DNA of 45,979 nt from Methylothermaceae bacterium (GCA_026981855.1 JALSIB010000045.1:1-45979), one strand, 5' to 3'. Shown: positions 1 to 11,366, counted from the first letter of the stretch. The notes: generated from the letters alone by a model not told the origin. Numbers and translations: made by a program.

Positions 1-1
1 C

Positions 2-125
2 ATCTTTTACCACTGGTGGCGGCGACACCCCGCTCCTGGCATCACTGACCCTCCCATTGACGACCTTTTCAACGAATCCGGTGGCTTGTTGGCGGGAATC
101 AGGTGAAAAAATGGGGAGACGCCAG
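2..125 (+). repeat. Left copy of 124-bp inverted end repeat, possible IS end
   Basis: The first 124 bases after base 1 are an exact reverse complement of the last 124 bases of the window. One frame is open from the window edge to a TGA at 104-106 (34 codons, ending Gly-Leu-Leu-Ala-Gly-Ile-Arg). The A-rich stretch after it and the similarity stop at base 125 would fit the 3' end of a transposase gene plus the terminus of an insertion sequence, but I do not recognise the family. The exact shared length at both edges is also what a contig broken at a repeat looks like. Confidence 0.75.
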
Positions 126-205
126 GGCCTTGACATCATTGACTGCATGGAACCTGTCGGGGAAAATGGTTGGCTTTATGACTACACCAATGTAATTCGG
201 GAAGG

Positions 206-1012
206 ATGAATTCCTCTACGGACACCTTGGTTCAGATCCGTGGCCTGGTGTTCGATCGCGGGCGGCGGAGGATATTCGACGGGGTAGACATGGATATACG
301 CCGCGGCTCGGTCACCGCTATCATGGGGCCTTCCGGAACCGGAAAAACCACCCTGCTCAAGCTGATCGGCGGTCAACTGAAGCCAGGGAAAGGCGAGATC
401 CTGGTCGATGGCGAACCGGTACACCGGCTGTCGCGCCGTCGTCTGTACCTGTTGCGAAAAAGAATCGGCATGCTGTTCCAGACCGGCGCCTTGCTGACCG
501 ACCTCGACGTATTCGAGAACGTCGCCTACCCTTTGCGCGAACATACCGGGCTGCCGGAATCCATGATCCGCACGTTGGTGCTGATGAAGCTGGAAGCGGT
601 CGGCCTGCGGGGCGCCCGGCGATTGATGCCGGCCGAACTTTCCGGCGGCATGGCGAGAAGGGTGGCGCTGGCCCGGGCCATCGCGCTCGACCCCATGATG
701 ATCCTGTACGATGAACCGTTCACCGGTCAGGATCCCATTTCCATGGGCGTCCTGGTCAAGCTGATCCGGACCCTCAACGACGCGCTGGGACTGACCAGCA
801 TCGTGGTTTCCCACGACGTCCAGGAAACCGCCTCGATATCCGATTACATCTATGTGATTTCCGAAGGGAAAATAGTCGGCGAGGGCACCCCCGATCAGCT
901 GCGGCAGACGAATTCACCGTGGGTCAGGCAATTCATGGACGGGCTCCCCGACGGCCCGGTCCCCTTCCATTATCCAGCTCCCGACTATCGGAAGGATCTG
1001 CTGCGATGTTGA
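206..1012 (+). CDS. mlaF: Phospholipid ABC transporter ATPase MlaF
   Basis: ATPase subunit of the inner-membrane Mla complex, which moves phospholipids between inner and outer membranes to keep outer-leaflet asymmetry. Of 268 residues, the Walker A is at 41-49 (GPSGTGKTT), the ABC signature LSGGM at 145-149 and the Walker B with catalytic Glu at about 164-170 (MMILYDEP), followed by a switch His in VVSHD. Length and N-terminus match the family. The ATG at 206 has only an adjacent AAGG, so initiation looks weak. It is the first gene of an overlapping run, and its stop overlaps the start of mlaE. Only 80 bases separate it from the end repeat, so its native promoter may be truncated or replaced. 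Confidence 0.95.
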   Translation: MNSSTDTLVQIRGLVFDRGRRRIFDGVDMDIRRGSVTAIMGPSGTGKTTLLKLIGGQLKPGKGEILVDGEPVHRLSRRRLYLLRKRIGMLFQTGALLTDLDVFENVAYPLREHTGLPESMIRTLVLMKLEAVGLRGARRLMPAELSGGMARRVALARAIALDPMMILYDEPFTGQDPISMGVLVKLIRTLNDALGLTSIVVSHDVQETASISDYIYVISEGKIVGEGTPDQLRQTNSPWVRQFMDGLPDGPVPFHYPAPDYRKDLLRC

Positions 1013-1785
1013 ATGTCTTATGGCGGCTGGGAGCGTTCTCGCTGGGGGCGTTCGCCAAACTGGGGCGCGCCAATTTGTTTCTGTTGCAGGCCTTGGCGGG
1101 CAGTGCCGAGATCATTGTGCGCCCCGGCTTGCTGATCCGCCAGCTCTACATGGTGGGCGTGCTCAGCATCCTGCTGATTTCCCTGTCCGGTTTTTTCGTG
1201 GGAATGGTGTTGGGACTGCAAGGATACAACGTGCTGTCCGATTTCGGCGCCGAGGAATCTTTGGGCGTGATGGTGGCAGCTTCTCTGGTCCGGGAACTGG
1301 GGCCGGTGGTGACGGCCCTGCTGTTCTCCGGCCGGGCAGGCTCGGCCTTGACAGCCGAAATCGGGTTGATGAAGGCCACCGAGCAGCTGTCGGGCATGGA
1401 AATGATGGCCGTCGATCCAATGAGACGGATCATCACCCCGAGGCTCTATGCCGGCATCCTGGCGATGCCACTGCTTTCGGCATTGTTCACCTACATCGGC
1501 ATCCAGGGGGGGTATCTGGTCGGAGTGCCCTTGCTGGGCGTGGACGAAGGTTCTTTCTGGTCGCAGATGCAGGCGACCATAGATTTTCGCGAGGATATCG
1601 TCAATGGTGTGATCAAGAGCATGGTGTTCGGGGTCATCGTCACCTGGATCGCGGTTTTCGAAGGCTACGATTGCGTGCCCACTTCCGAAGGCGTCAGCCG
1701 GGCCACCACTCATTCCGTCGTCTACTCAGCCTTCGCGGTGTTGGGCTCGGATTTCGTCTTGACCGCATTGATGTTTGGAGAATAA
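1006..1785 (+). CDS. mlaE: Phospholipid ABC transporter permease MlaE
   Basis: Permease of the Mla lipid transporter, 259 residues, the usual family length. The chosen ATG lies inside the last codons of mlaF and has a good GAAGGA site at 991-996; longer in-frame starts would only add sequence overlapping mlaF. Hydrophobic segments and the conserved glycine-rich stretches (for example [31 protein letters not shown] and the Glu-rich [11 protein letters not shown] coupling region) are typical of the MlaE/YrbE family. It works with the MlaF ATPase, the MlaD hexamer and the MlaB STAS subunit, all encoded next to it. Confidence 0.95.
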   Translation: MLNVLWRLGAFSLGAFAKLGRANLFLLQALAGSAEIIVRPGLLIRQLYMVGVLSILLISLSGFFVGMVLGLQGYNVLSDFGAEESLGVMVAASLVRELGPVVTALLFSGRAGSALTAEIGLMKATEQLSGMEMMAVDPMRRIITPRLYAGILAMPLLSALFTYIGIQGGYLVGVPLLGVDEGSFWSQMQATIDFREDIVNGVIKSMVFGVIVTWIAVFEGYDCVPTSEGVSRATTHSVVYSAFAVLGSDFVLTALMFGE

Positions 1786-1792
1786 GACAATC

Positions 1793-2271
1793 ATGGACAA
1801 TGGCAGAATCATCGAAATCTGGGTGGGCGTCTTCGTCGCGATCGGCATCGGCGCCCTGTTCCTGCTCGCCATGCAAGTCAGCAACCTGACCGAATTCACG
1901 GAAGCGAAGCAAGGCTACCGGTTGAGCGCGGCCTTTCAGAACATCGGGGGCCTCAAGGTCCGTTCCCCGGTGAAACTGGCGGGGGTCAAGATCGGCCGGG
2001 TGTCCGACATCCATCTGGACAATGAAAACTATCAGGCGATCGTGGTGATGAACATCCAGCCCCAGTACAAACTTCCGGACGACAGCATCGCCAGCATCTA
2101 CACCTCCGGCCTTCTGGGGGAACAATATATCGCCATCGACGCCGGCGGCAGCCCCGAATATCTGGAGGACGGCGACAGTTTCGACATCACCCAGTCAGCC
2201 CTGGTGCTGGAGGAATTGGTCGGCAGGTTCCTGGTCAACATGTCGGAAAAGAGCGGCTCCAAGGAAGAGTG

Positions 2272-2272
<1 letters not shown>
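1793..2272 (+). CDS. mlaD: MCE-domain lipid-binding subunit MlaD
   Basis: Periplasm-facing MCE protein that forms a hexameric ring through which lipids pass. It has 159 residues, one N-terminal membrane anchor at about 8-28 (IEIWVGVF onward), then a single MCE domain (YRLSAAFQNIGGLKVRSPVKL region) and a short helical tail. I start at the ATG at 1793, which gives the family-typical Glu-Ile-Trp-Val-Gly near the N-terminus; a TTG at 1775 is possible but overlaps mlaE. The gene ends in TGATG shared with mlaB. In most Gammaproteobacteria mlaC sits exactly at this junction; here there is no room for it. Confidence 0.93.
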
Positions 2273-3823
<1,551 letters not shown>

Positions 3824-3832
3824 GGAAAAACC

Positions 3833-4468
3833 ATGTTGACCATCGCCGTTTCCAAAGGACGCATCTACAAAGAAGCCTTGCCACTTCTGGCCTGTGCCGG
3901 CATCGTCCCCACCTGTGATCCGGAATCTTCACGCAAATTGATCCTCCCCACGGGAGACCCCGGGGTCAGGCTGCTCATCATCCGGGCCACCGACGTGCCC
4001 ACCTACGTGGAATACGGCGCGGCGGACCTGGGAATCGCCGGCAAGGACGTCCTGGTGGAACATGGCGCCGGCGGCCTGTATGAACCGCTGGACCTTGAAA
4101 TCGCCCGCTGCCGGATGATGACCGCGGGCAAGATTGGCGAAACCTGGGAGGGGAAACGGATCCGGGTGGCGACCAAATATGTCCGAATCGCCAAGCGCTT
4201 TTTCGCCGAACAAGGCATCCAGGCGGAAATCATCAAGCTGTATGGCTCCATGGAACTCGCGCCCCTGGTCGGCCTCGCCGAGTGCATCGTGGATCTGGTG
4301 GATACCGGCAACACACTGAAGGCCAACGGACTCGAGCCCCGGGATCACATCATGGACATCAGCTCTCGCCTGGTGGTCAACAAGGCGGCGATGAAAACGA
4401 AGAACCAACGCATCAAGTCCCTCATCGGCGACCTGGAATCTGCAATCAACGACGGCACCTCATCATGA
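3833..4468 (+). CDS. hisG: ATP phosphoribosyltransferase, short form HisG
   Basis: First enzyme of histidine synthesis, joining ATP and PRPP. At 211 residues it is the short form (HisG_S), lacking the C-terminal regulatory ACT-like domain of the E. coli type. The family start [10 protein letters not shown] and the PRPP-binding region [18 protein letters not shown] are present. Short HisG normally needs the HisZ subunit for activity and feedback control; hisZ is not in this window. A GAGGA site lies 5 bases upstream of the ATG. Its TGA overlaps the hisD ATG (ATGA). Confidence 0.95.
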   Translation: MLTIAVSKGRIYKEALPLLACAGIVPTCDPESSRKLILPTGDPGVRLLIIRATDVPTYVEYGAADLGIAGKDVLVEHGAGGLYEPLDLEIARCRMMTAGKIGETWEGKRIRVATKYVRIAKRFFAEQGIQAEIIKLYGSMELAPLVGLAECIVDLVDTGNTLKANGLEPRDHIMDISSRLVVNKAAMKTKNQRIKSLIGDLESAINDGTSS

Positions 4469-5769
4469 CCCTCAACCTGAGACGTTTCGACTCCGACGAT
4501 ACCGATTTCGCACTGCAACTGGATGGACTGCTCACCTGGCACGACGCGCTCGACCAAGAAGTTCAGCAAACGGTCATGGAAATCCTGAGCCGGGTGCGCA
4601 GCGGGGGCGATGCCGCGGTCTTGGAATATACCCATCGCTTCGACCGGCTCCAGGCAGCCAGCGTGGCGGAACTGGAAATTCCCCCTCAGCGCCTGCAAAA
4701 GGCGCTGGAAACCATTCCCCGCGCCCGGCGCCTCGCTCTGGAAACGGCCGCAGAGCGCATCCGCGCCTACTCGGAGCACCAAAAGCTGGAATCGTGGCAA
4801 TATCGCGACGACCTGGGCAACCTGCTGGGGCAACAAGTCACGCCCATGGAGCGGGTGGGGCTGTATGTCCCCGGAGGCAAGGCCGCCTATCCCTCTTCGG
4901 TGCTGATGAACGCCATCCCGGCCAAGGTCGCGGGCGTCCCCGAGCTGATCATGACGGTGCCGACCCCCGCGGGCGAAGTCAACGATCTGGTACTGGCGGC
5001 CGCCGCGGTCGCCGGCATAGACAGGGTGTTTCGCATCGGTGGCGCCCAGGCCGTGGCGGCGCTCGCCTATGGCACCGAGACGATTCCCCGGGTGGACAAG
5101 ATCGTCGGCCCCGGTAACCTCTTCGTCGCCACCGCCAAGAAGCTGGTGTTCGGCCAGGTCGGCATCGACATGATCGCGGGGCCTTCGGAAATCCTGATCA
5201 TCGCCGATGGCGTCACCGATCCGGACTGGATCGCCATGGATCTCTTCTCCCAGGCCGAACACGACGAGAACGCCCAGTCGATACTGCTTTCTCCCGATTC
5301 GCGCTATCTCGACCGGGTCGCGGCAAGCATCGGGCGGTTGCTCCCCACCATGGAACGCAGGGACGTCATCGCAAAATCCCTGGAGGGCCGCGGTGCCCTG
5401 ATCCGGGTGAAGGACCTGGATGAAGCCTGCCGCATCGCCAACCGGATCGCCCCCGAGCATCTGGAACTTTCCGTGACCGATCCCGAGTCGCTGCTGCCCA
5501 AAATCCGGCATGCGGGCGCCATCTTTCTGGGTTCCTACACGGCGGAAGCCCTGGGAGATTATTGCGCCGGCCCCAACCACGTTCTTCCCACCTCGGGAAC
5601 GGCGCGGTTCTCGTCGCCGCTGGGCGTTTACGACTTTCAGAAACGCTCCACCATCACCTGTTGCACCCCGACAGGCGCCTCGCCGCTGGCCGAAACTGCG
5701 GAGATCCTGGCGCAGGGAGAAGGCTTGAGCGCCCATGCCCGTTCCGCCGCCTACCGGATCAAACGATGA
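4465..5769 (+). CDS. hisD: Histidinol dehydrogenase HisD
   Basis: Zinc enzyme carrying out the last two oxidations from histidinol to histidine with NAD. It has 434 residues, the usual length. Recognisable blocks are [24 protein letters not shown], the NAD region [35 protein letters not shown], and the zinc/substrate region FSQAEHDE with [11 protein letters not shown] further on. The ATG shares four bases with the hisG stop, and the stop overlaps the hisC start the same way, so hisGDC are likely translated as a coupled set. Confidence 0.97.
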   Translation: MTLNLRRFDSDDTDFALQLDGLLTWHDALDQEVQQTVMEILSRVRSGGDAAVLEYTHRFDRLQAASVAELEIPPQRLQKALETIPRARRLALETAAERIRAYSEHQKLESWQYRDDLGNLLGQQVTPMERVGLYVPGGKAAYPSSVLMNAIPAKVAGVPELIMTVPTPAGEVNDLVLAAAAVAGIDRVFRIGGAQAVAALAYGTETIPRVDKIVGPGNLFVATAKKLVFGQVGIDMIAGPSEILIIADGVTDPDWIAMDLFSQAEHDENAQSILLSPDSRYLDRVAASIGRLLPTMERRDVIAKSLEGRGALIRVKDLDEACRIANRIAPEHLELSVTDPESLLPKIRHAGAIFLGSYTAEALGDYCAGPNHVLPTSGTARFSSPLGVYDFQKRSTITCCTPTGASPLAETAEILAQGEGLSAHARSAAYRIKR

Positions 5770-6833
5770 CACCGCAACAGTTCTTCCGCCCCGATATTCT
5801 GGCCGAGCGGGCCTATCACGTCCCGCCCGCCCACGGCCTGATCAAGCTCGATGCCATGGAAAATCCTTATACCTGGCCGCCCGAAATGGTCGAAGGGTGG
5901 CTCGATCATCTCCGCTCGGCCCATCCCAACCGCTACCCCGACCCCCAGGCACCGGCACTGAAACAGGCATTGCGCGACTACGCCCGGATCCCGGATGAAG
6001 CCGGCCTGTTGCTGGGAAACGGTTCCGACGAGATCATCCTGATCCTGTTGACGGCACTGGTGGGACAAGGGGGGGCCAAGGTGTTGGCCCCCGAGCCTAC
6101 CTTCGTCATGTACCGCCAGATCGCCCGTTGGCTGGACGTCGAATTCGTCGGCGTCCCGTTGCGGCCGGATTTCACCCTCGACGCCGGCGCCATGATGGAA
6201 GCGCTGCAGCGGCAGCGCCCCAGAATCGTCTTCCTGGCCTATCCCAACAACCCCACCGGCAACCTGTTCGACAAGAACGTGGTGGCGGAGATCATCCTCA
6301 AGGCGCCGGGCCTGGTGGTCATGGACGAGGCCTATGCCCCTTTCGCCCAGTCCACTTTCATGGGCGACCTTGGCAGGCATGACAATCTGCTGGTCATGCG
6401 AACCCTCTCCAAACTGGGACTGGCCGGCCTGCGGCTGGGATATCTGGCAGGTTCCAAAGAATGGCTCGATCAGTTCGACAAACTGCGCCTGCCTTACAAT
6501 ATCAACATCCTGACCCAGTCGAGTGCCGAATTCGCCCTGTCCCACAGCGAGGTGTTCGAACGGCAAACCGCGCAAATCAGACAGGACCGGGAGAAACTTG
6601 CCCGGGCACTGGGCCGGCTGCCCGGCATCGAGGTCTTTCCCAGCGCGGCCAATTTCATCCTGTTCCGGGTCGATGGGGCAAGCCGGGTTTTCGACGCCCT
6701 CAAACGACGGGGAATCTTGATCAAGAACCTGGATCCCGCCGGCGGTCCACTGCAAAATTGCCTGCGGGTCACGGTCGGAACGCCGGAGGAGAACCTTCGG
6801 TTCGTCGAAACCTTGCGGGAAATTCTCCCTTGA
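5766..6833 (+). CDS. hisC: Histidinol-phosphate aminotransferase HisC
   Basis: PLP enzyme converting imidazole-acetol phosphate to histidinol phosphate with glutamate. It has 355 residues, a class I/II aminotransferase. The motif YPNNPTGN, the PLP-contacting Asp in VVMDEAY, and the Schiff-base Lys in [13 protein letters not shown] are visible. It starts with an ATGA overlap with hisD and ends the mla-murA-his run; about 230 bases without a gene follow before petA. Confidence 0.96.
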   Translation: MTPQQFFRPDILAERAYHVPPAHGLIKLDAMENPYTWPPEMVEGWLDHLRSAHPNRYPDPQAPALKQALRDYARIPDEAGLLLGNGSDEIILILLTALVGQGGAKVLAPEPTFVMYRQIARWLDVEFVGVPLRPDFTLDAGAMMEALQRQRPRIVFLAYPNNPTGNLFDKNVVAEIILKAPGLVVMDEAYAPFAQSTFMGDLGRHDNLLVMRTLSKLGLAGLRLGYLAGSKEWLDQFDKLRLPYNINILTQSSAEFALSHSEVFERQTAQIRQDREKLARALGRLPGIEVFPSAANFILFRVDGASRVFDALKRRGILIKNLDPAGGPLQNCLRVTVGTPEENLRFVETLREILP

Positions 6834-6970
6834 TCGGGAGACCCCCCACAGGCCACCCCGGGAATACCCCCTCCCGCCACCCGGCGCCGCCCCCGGAATT
6901 CAAGGCTGCTCCCCATCGGCGGCCGGTCGCCATGCCCACGAATGGAACACGCGGCGCACCATTATGAACG

Positions 6971-6999
6971 TTGACCCTATTGGCAAATAACGTCAAAAT
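6971..6999 (+). promoter_or_regulatory. Possible petABC promoter
   Basis: TTGACC (6971-6976) and CAAAAT (6994-6999) are separated by 17 bases, in an AT-richer patch of the 6834-7061 gap. This gives a predicted leader of about 55 bases before the strong GGAGGAGG site of petA. The fit is 5/6 and 4/6 to the sigma-70 boxes. The rest of the gap shows nothing I can name. Confidence 0.3.
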
Positions 7000-7061
7000 C
7001 ACAGGCACAATGCGGAATATACAATAAATCGCCTTCCGCGAACGGAGGAGGAAAGTCTTGC

Positions 7062-7649
7062 ATGAATGAAAATGACATCGATCTCGAGAAACGCCGTTTT
7101 CTCACCCAGACCACCGTCGCGCTCGGAGCCGCCGGAGCGGCCTTCGCCGCCACCCCGTTTCTCAGCTACCTGAAACCGGGCGCGGGAACCCTGGAAGCCG
7201 GCGCGCCCATCGACGTCGACATTACCAAGCTCGAACCCGGACAGATGATCCGGGTCGAATGGCGCGGGCAACCCATCTGGATACTCAAGCGCACCGACGA
7301 GATGCTGGCGACGCTGGACGAGCTGGAACCCGTGCTCAGGGATCCCGACTCCGATGAGTCGGTTCAGCCGGAAAGCTGCAAGAACAAATACCGCTCCATC
7401 AAACCGGAAGTCTTCGTGGCCGTGGGGATATGCACCCACCTGGGCTGTTCCCCCACCTATCGTCCCGAAGTGGCCGCGCCCGACCTGGGCAAGGACTGGC
7501 TGGGCGGTTTCTTCTGCCCTTGTCACGGTTCCCGCTTCGATCTGGCGGGACGTGTCTACAAAAAGGTGCCCGCCCCCACCAATCTGGTGGTCCCTCCGTA
7601 CTGGTATGAGACTGACACCCGCATCATCGTGGGAGAGGAACGGACATGA
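7062..7649 (+). CDS. petA: Rieske iron-sulfur subunit of cytochrome bc1 complex
   Basis: Carries the 2Fe-2S cluster that takes the first electron from quinol in the bc1 complex. It has 195 residues. A twin-arginine type N-terminus (EKRRFLTQTT at 9-18) runs into a hydrophobic anchor at about 19-37; the Rieske motifs CTHLGC (124-129) and CPCHGS (152-157) supply the two Cys and two His ligands and the disulfide Cys pair. The ATG has a strong GGAGGAGG site. First gene of petABC; its stop overlaps the petB start (ATGA). Confidence 0.97.
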   Translation: MNENDIDLEKRRFLTQTTVALGAAGAAFAATPFLSYLKPGAGTLEAGAPIDVDITKLEPGQMIRVEWRGQPIWILKRTDEMLATLDELEPVLRDPDSDESVQPESCKNKYRSIKPEVFVAVGICTHLGCSPTYRPEVAAPDLGKDWLGGFFCPCHGSRFDLAGRVYKKVPAPTNLVVPPYWYETDTRIIVGEERT

Positions 7650-9037
7650 GCAAATGCAAACAATACGGAACTGACCTGCTGGCCTGGATCGACGAGCGTT
7701 TCCCCCTGTCCAAGGTGTGGAACGAGCACATGGCCAAATACTATGCGCCGAAGAACTTCAACTTTTGGTACTTCTTCGGTTCGCTGGCGCTCCTGGTGCT
7801 GATCAATCAGATCGTGACCGGCATCTGGCTGACGATGAACTACAAGCCGGACGCCAAGCTGGCTTTCGATTCCGTCGAAGCCATCATGCGCGACATCAAC
7901 TGGGGATGGCTGATCCGCTACATGCATTCCACCGGCGCGTCGATGTTCTTCATCGTCATCTACCTCCATATTTTCCGCGGCATGATGTACGGCTCGTTCA
8001 AAAAACCCCGGGAACTGGTCTGGCTGCTGGGGATGAGCCTCTACCTGGCGCTGATGGCGGAGGCGTTCATGGGCTACCTGCTGCCCTGGGGGCAGATGTC
8101 CTACTGGGGCGCCAACGTCATCATCTCCCTGTTCAGCGCGATTCCGCTCATCGGTGAAGATCTGGCCACCTGGGTGCGGGGGGATTTCCTGATTTCCGAC
8201 GTCACCTTGAACCGCTTCTTCTCTTTCCATGTCATCGCGGTACCCCTGATCATCGTCGGGCTGGTTTTCCTTCATATCGTGGCCCTGCACAAGGTGGGCT
8301 CCAACAATCCCGACGGGATCGAAATCAAGGAGAAGAAAGACGCGAACGGAGTCCCCCTCGACGGCATCCCCTTCCACCCTTACTACACGGTCAAGGACCT
8401 GTTCGGTGCGGTGGTTTTCCTGGCCATCTGCTCCTGGATCATTTTCTACAGCCCGGAATTCGGCGGCTATTTTCTCGAGCACCCCAATTTCATCCCCGCC
8501 GACCCCTTGAAGACCCCGGAGCACATCGCCCCGGTCTGGTACTTCACCCCTTTCTATTCCATCCTCCGGGCCATCCCGAGCAAGTTCGGCGGAATGGTGG
8601 CGATGTTCGCGTCGATCCTGATCCTTTTCCTCCTCCCCTGGCTCGACCGTTGCCAGGTCAAGTCGATCCGCTATCGCGGCGTCATCTACAAGGTCGCGCT
8701 GGGATCGTTCGTCGTCAGCTTCATCGCCCTGGGATATCTCGGGACTATTCCGCCCACACCCACCGCCGCTTTCTTCGGTACTTTCTTCACCATCGTCTAT
8801 TTCGGTTTCTTCCTGTTGATGCCGATCTATACCCGGATGGAAATCACCAAACCCGTCCCCGACCGAGTGGTGTGGCCCCCAAAGCCTTTGGCCGCCAGGG
8901 AAGGCTGGGTGTGGGACCAGGTAAGAAAGCTCCTGGCGGCCGTTGAATCGACCTCCGCTTGGCGACAAGCGGACGGTTACCGGCAGAAAATCCAGGAATT
9001 CATGAAAAACAACAAATACCTGAGACATTTCCTATGA
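7646..9037 (+). CDS. petB: Cytochrome b subunit of bc1 complex
   Basis: Integral membrane subunit holding both b hemes and the two quinone sites. It has 463 residues and about eight spans. The two pairs of heme His are seen in RYMHSTG / YLHIFRGMM and FFSFHV / LVFLHIVALH. The Qo-site motif is PVWY (HIAPVWYFTPFY) in place of the textbook PEWY, a variant known from several proteobacteria. A soluble tail of some 50 residues follows the last span. Overlaps petA upstream and petC downstream by ATGA junctions. Confidence 0.96.
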   Translation: MSKCKQYGTDLLAWIDERFPLSKVWNEHMAKYYAPKNFNFWYFFGSLALLVLINQIVTGIWLTMNYKPDAKLAFDSVEAIMRDINWGWLIRYMHSTGASMFFIVIYLHIFRGMMYGSFKKPRELVWLLGMSLYLALMAEAFMGYLLPWGQMSYWGANVIISLFSAIPLIGEDLATWVRGDFLISDVTLNRFFSFHVIAVPLIIVGLVFLHIVALHKVGSNNPDGIEIKEKKDANGVPLDGIPFHPYYTVKDLFGAVVFLAICSWIIFYSPEFGGYFLEHPNFIPADPLKTPEHIAPVWYFTPFYSILRAIPSKFGGMVAMFASILILFLLPWLDRCQVKSIRYRGVIYKVALGSFVVSFIALGYLGTIPPTPTAAFFGTFFTIVYFGFFLLMPIYTRMEITKPVPDRVVWPPKPLAAREGWVWDQVRKLLAAVESTSAWRQADGYRQKIQEFMKNNKYLRHFL

Positions 9038-9753
9038 AACGCATCATCGTAACTTGTTTGCTTTTGTGGCCCTTTTGGGCGTCCGCGGAACTGGGAGCAC
9101 CACCCCTGGAATCCCCGGGAAATGACGTCTACGATACCGAGTCGCTGCGCCGGGGGGCGAAGTTGTATGTGGAGCGCTGTCTGGGCTGTCATTCGCTGAA
9201 ACACATGCGCTACCGCCGGCTGCAGCAGGATCTGGGCTTCAGCGAGGAAGAGATCAAGCAACTGTTCCCTCAGCTGGAACGAATCGTCGGAACCATGACC
9301 ACGGCCATGGATCCCAAGGACGCCGAGCGCTGGTTCGGAGTCGCCGCGCCCGATCTCTCGGAGCGCGCCAGGGCATTGGGAACCGATTGGATCTATACCT
9401 ATCTTCGCACCTTCTATGTGGATGAGGCGCGTCCTTTCGGGGTCAACAACTGGGTGTTCAAGGACGTTGCCATGCCGCATGTTTTCGGGGATCTGCAGGG
9501 GGAGCAAAAGGCCGTCACCCAAGACACCGGCGGGATGCCGGTCATCGTCAGGCTGGAACAGAGCAAGCCGGGCAAGCTGCCCCCCCTGGAATTCGATCGC
9601 ACGGTTGCGGATCTGGTCAACTTCCTCGATTACGCAGCCGAACCGGCGCAACTCGAAAGGCGCAGCCTGGGAAAATGGGTCCTGCTGTTTCTGCTGATCT
9701 TCGGTTTCGTCTCGTACAAACTCAAGAAGGCGTACTGGAAAGACATTCATTGA
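9034..9753 (+). CDS. petC: Cytochrome c1 subunit of bc1 complex
   Basis: Periplasmic heme c subunit passing electrons to soluble cytochrome c. It has 239 residues: signal peptide at 1-18 (cut after WASA), one CXXCH heme motif at 49-53 (CLGCH), and a C-terminal anchor (VLLFLLIFGFVSY) followed by a basic tail. A Met in the MPHVFGDLQG region is the likely sixth ligand. The start overlaps the petB stop. Completes petABC. Confidence 0.96.
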   Translation: MKRIIVTCLLLWPFWASAELGAPPLESPGNDVYDTESLRRGAKLYVERCLGCHSLKHMRYRRLQQDLGFSEEEIKQLFPQLERIVGTMTTAMDPKDAERWFGVAAPDLSERARALGTDWIYTYLRTFYVDEARPFGVNNWVFKDVAMPHVFGDLQGEQKAVTQDTGGMPVIVRLEQSKPGKLPPLEFDRTVADLVNFLDYAAEPAQLERRSLGKWVLLFLLIFGFVSYKLKKAYWKDIH

Positions 9754-9814
9754 CCCATGTGGTAGAATAATTCGATTGCTCGGAGCCCTTTTATCCCTCC
9801 CCAAAAGGGTTCCG
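9740..9814 (+). promoter_or_regulatory. Possible sspAB promoter with leader hairpin
   Basis: AAGACA (9740-9745), 17 bases, then TAGAAT (9763-9768) form a plausible sigma-70 promoter overlapping the end of petC. Just after the expected start point lies a 12-bp hairpin (9781-9792 with 9803-9814, one G-U pair, 10-base loop). No T-run follows it, so it fits a 5' leader structure better than a terminator. Confidence 0.35.
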
Positions 9815-9852
9815 AAACCTGTTTGTGATCAACCTCCACGGTAAATAGCCTG

Positions 9853-10470
9853 ATGACGTTGTACTGTTCCCCAGTCTGTCATTACAGTCACCAAGTCCGT
9901 TTCGTATGGCATGAAAAGGGTGTGCAATCGGAAATTCAATTCATCGATCCGGCCAACCCGCCTGAAGACGTCATCGATCTCAACCCTTATGGCGACTCTC
10001 CTACCCTGATAGACCGGGATCTGGTTCTTTACGACCCCAAGATCATCATGGAGTATCTGGACGAACGCTTTCCCCATCCACCACTCCACCCCATGGAGCC
10101 TGTCGCCAGGGCCCAGGCAAGAATGCTGATCCACCGGATCGAGCGTGACTGGTATCGGTTGTTGGACGATATTCTCAATTCCGGGGAGAAAAAAGCCGCC
10201 CGCTCCCGCAAGCTGTTACGCGAAGACCTGATCGCCGCCTCGCCCTTGTTTGCCTCGCAGCCTTATTTTCTCAGCGATGAGTTTTCCCTGGTCGATTGCG
10301 CCATCGCTCCCCTGCTTTGGCGCTTGTCGTCGGTGGGGGTCACCCTGCCGCAGGAAGCTCAAGCGATCCGTCTGTACGCACAAAAGATCTTCAGCCGGGA
10401 AGGCTTCCAGAAGAGCCTCAGCGAACAGGAAAAGGAAATGGGCGACTCGGAATCCTTGCTGTCTGCCTGA
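9853..10470 (+). CDS. sspA: Stringent starvation protein A
   Basis: Glutathione-transferase-fold protein that binds RNA polymerase in starved cells. It has 205 residues, with an N-terminal thioredoxin-like part (MTLYCSPVCHYSHQVRFVWHE) and a helical C-terminal part. It has the SHQVR and PYGDSPTLIDRDLVLY blocks typical of SspA. It has no clear ribosome site at the ATG. It directly precedes sspB and follows petABC, a widespread order. GST relatives share the fold; order and motifs favour SspA. Confidence 0.93.
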   Translation: MTLYCSPVCHYSHQVRFVWHEKGVQSEIQFIDPANPPEDVIDLNPYGDSPTLIDRDLVLYDPKIIMEYLDERFPHPPLHPMEPVARAQARMLIHRIERDWYRLLDDILNSGEKKAARSRKLLREDLIAASPLFASQPYFLSDEFSLVDCAIAPLLWRLSSVGVTLPQEAQAIRLYAQKIFSREGFQKSLSEQEKEMGDSESLLSA

Positions 10471-10471
10471 T

Positions 10472-10861
10472 ATGACCGCGCTGCGTCCTTACCTCCTTCG
10501 CGCCATCTACGAATGGATCGTCGACAACGACATGACGCCGTACATCCTGGTGGATGCGGAAAGGGACGATCTCGTGATTCCCAGGCAATACGTGCAAGAG
10601 GGGCGCATCGTGCTGAACCTCAGGCCCGAAGCGGTGGTCAACCTCTTGATGGGTAACGATGAACTCAGCTTCCAGGCCCGCTTCGGCGGCACCCCGATGC
10701 AAGTCCGCATCCCTGTCAACGCGGTGCTCGCCATCTATGCGAAGGAAACGGGCAAGGGAATGATCTTCGACGAGGAAACCGACGGAGACACACCGCCGCC
10801 GGCACCCGCCCCGAAACCACAGGAGAAACCAAAACGGCCTTCGCTGAAAGTGGTCAAGTAA
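10472..10861 (+). CDS. sspB: ClpXP adaptor SspB
   Basis: Adaptor that binds ssrA-tagged proteins and hands them to ClpXP. It has 129 residues: a folded substrate-binding domain at about 1-105 (RPYLLRAIYEWIVDNDMTPY, and NDELSFQARFGG), a Pro-rich flexible linker (PPPAPAPKPQ), and the C-terminal ClpX-docking tail (PSLKVVK). Starts one base after the sspA stop. Convergent with the DUF1820 gene. Confidence 0.95.
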   Translation: MTALRPYLLRAIYEWIVDNDMTPYILVDAERDDLVIPRQYVQEGRIVLNLRPEAVVNLLMGNDELSFQARFGGTPMQVRIPVNAVLAIYAKETGKGMIFDEETDGDTPPPAPAPKPQEKPKRPSLKVVK

Positions 10862-10868
10862 ACCCGCG

Positions 10869-11189
10869 TCATTTTTTCCCGGGGGAATAAATCGACGTCA
10901 CCTTTCCCCTTCCCTCCTTCATGGGAAGGATCTTCGCCGCTCCCCGCTTTTCCACCAGATCGATACGAATGATCTCGTGCATGGGGACGAAGCTGCGCTT
11001 GACGTTTTCAAACTCATCCTTGAGTTTCTCCTCGGAAGGATCCACCACGATGGAAGAAGACTCTCCGAACACGAAATCCTCCATCACCACGAACCCATAC
11101 AAATCCCCCTGATAGACTTGACGGGCATAGAGTTCATAGATCTGGTTCTGATTGATGAAAACGACTTTGTAAATCTGCTTGGCAGGCAT
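10869..11189 (-). CDS. DUF1820 family protein
   Basis: Protein of 106 residues with no signal or membrane segment, matching the DUF1820 family by its start (KQIYKVVFINQNQIYELYARQVYQGDLYGFVVMEDFVFGE). Function unknown. The fold should be mostly beta with a basic C-terminus. AAGGTG lies 5 bases before the ATG. It faces sspB tail to tail with a 7-base gap and is divergent from the downstream CRP-family regulator. Confidence 0.85.
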   Translation of the reverse strand: MPAKQIYKVVFINQNQIYELYARQVYQGDLYGFVVMEDFVFGESSSIVVDPSEEKLKDEFENVKRSFVPMHEIIRIDLVEKRGAAKILPMKEGRGKVTSIYSPGKK

Positions 11190-11307
11190 GGAAACACCTT
11201 TCGAAATGGTGCTTGAATTTTAGCAGATCCGAAACCCGGCAGCCCAAAACCGTTTCATGAACCATGCCCAAAAACGCAGCCTCCCCTCGACATCCCCCTT
11301 TCCGGCC

Positions 11308-11335
11308 TTTACAGACCGCCCCGCTGTCCTAGACT
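11308..11335 (+). promoter_or_regulatory. Possible promoter of CRP/Clp regulator
   Basis: TTTACA (11308-11313) and TAGACT (11330-11335), 16 bases apart, 31 bases upstream of the regulator ATG. Modest consensus fit only. The 11190-11366 gap otherwise shows no clear operator that I can name. Confidence 0.3.
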
Positions 11336-11366
11336 TACAGATGTTACCCATGGACAGCGTAGGATC

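Noticed and set aside
130-135. TTGACA just inside the left repeat as a -35 box for mlaF
   Set aside because: No acceptable -10 hexamer at 16-18 bases; kept only as a possibility.
4345-5772. 475-codon open frame on the minus strand opposite hisD
   Set aside because: Codon-bias shadow of hisD; low-complexity Gly/Arg/Gln-rich product without family features.
7646-9037. PVWY in place of PEWY in cytochrome b as a defective quinol site
   Set aside because: This variant is known in functional proteobacterial bc1 complexes.
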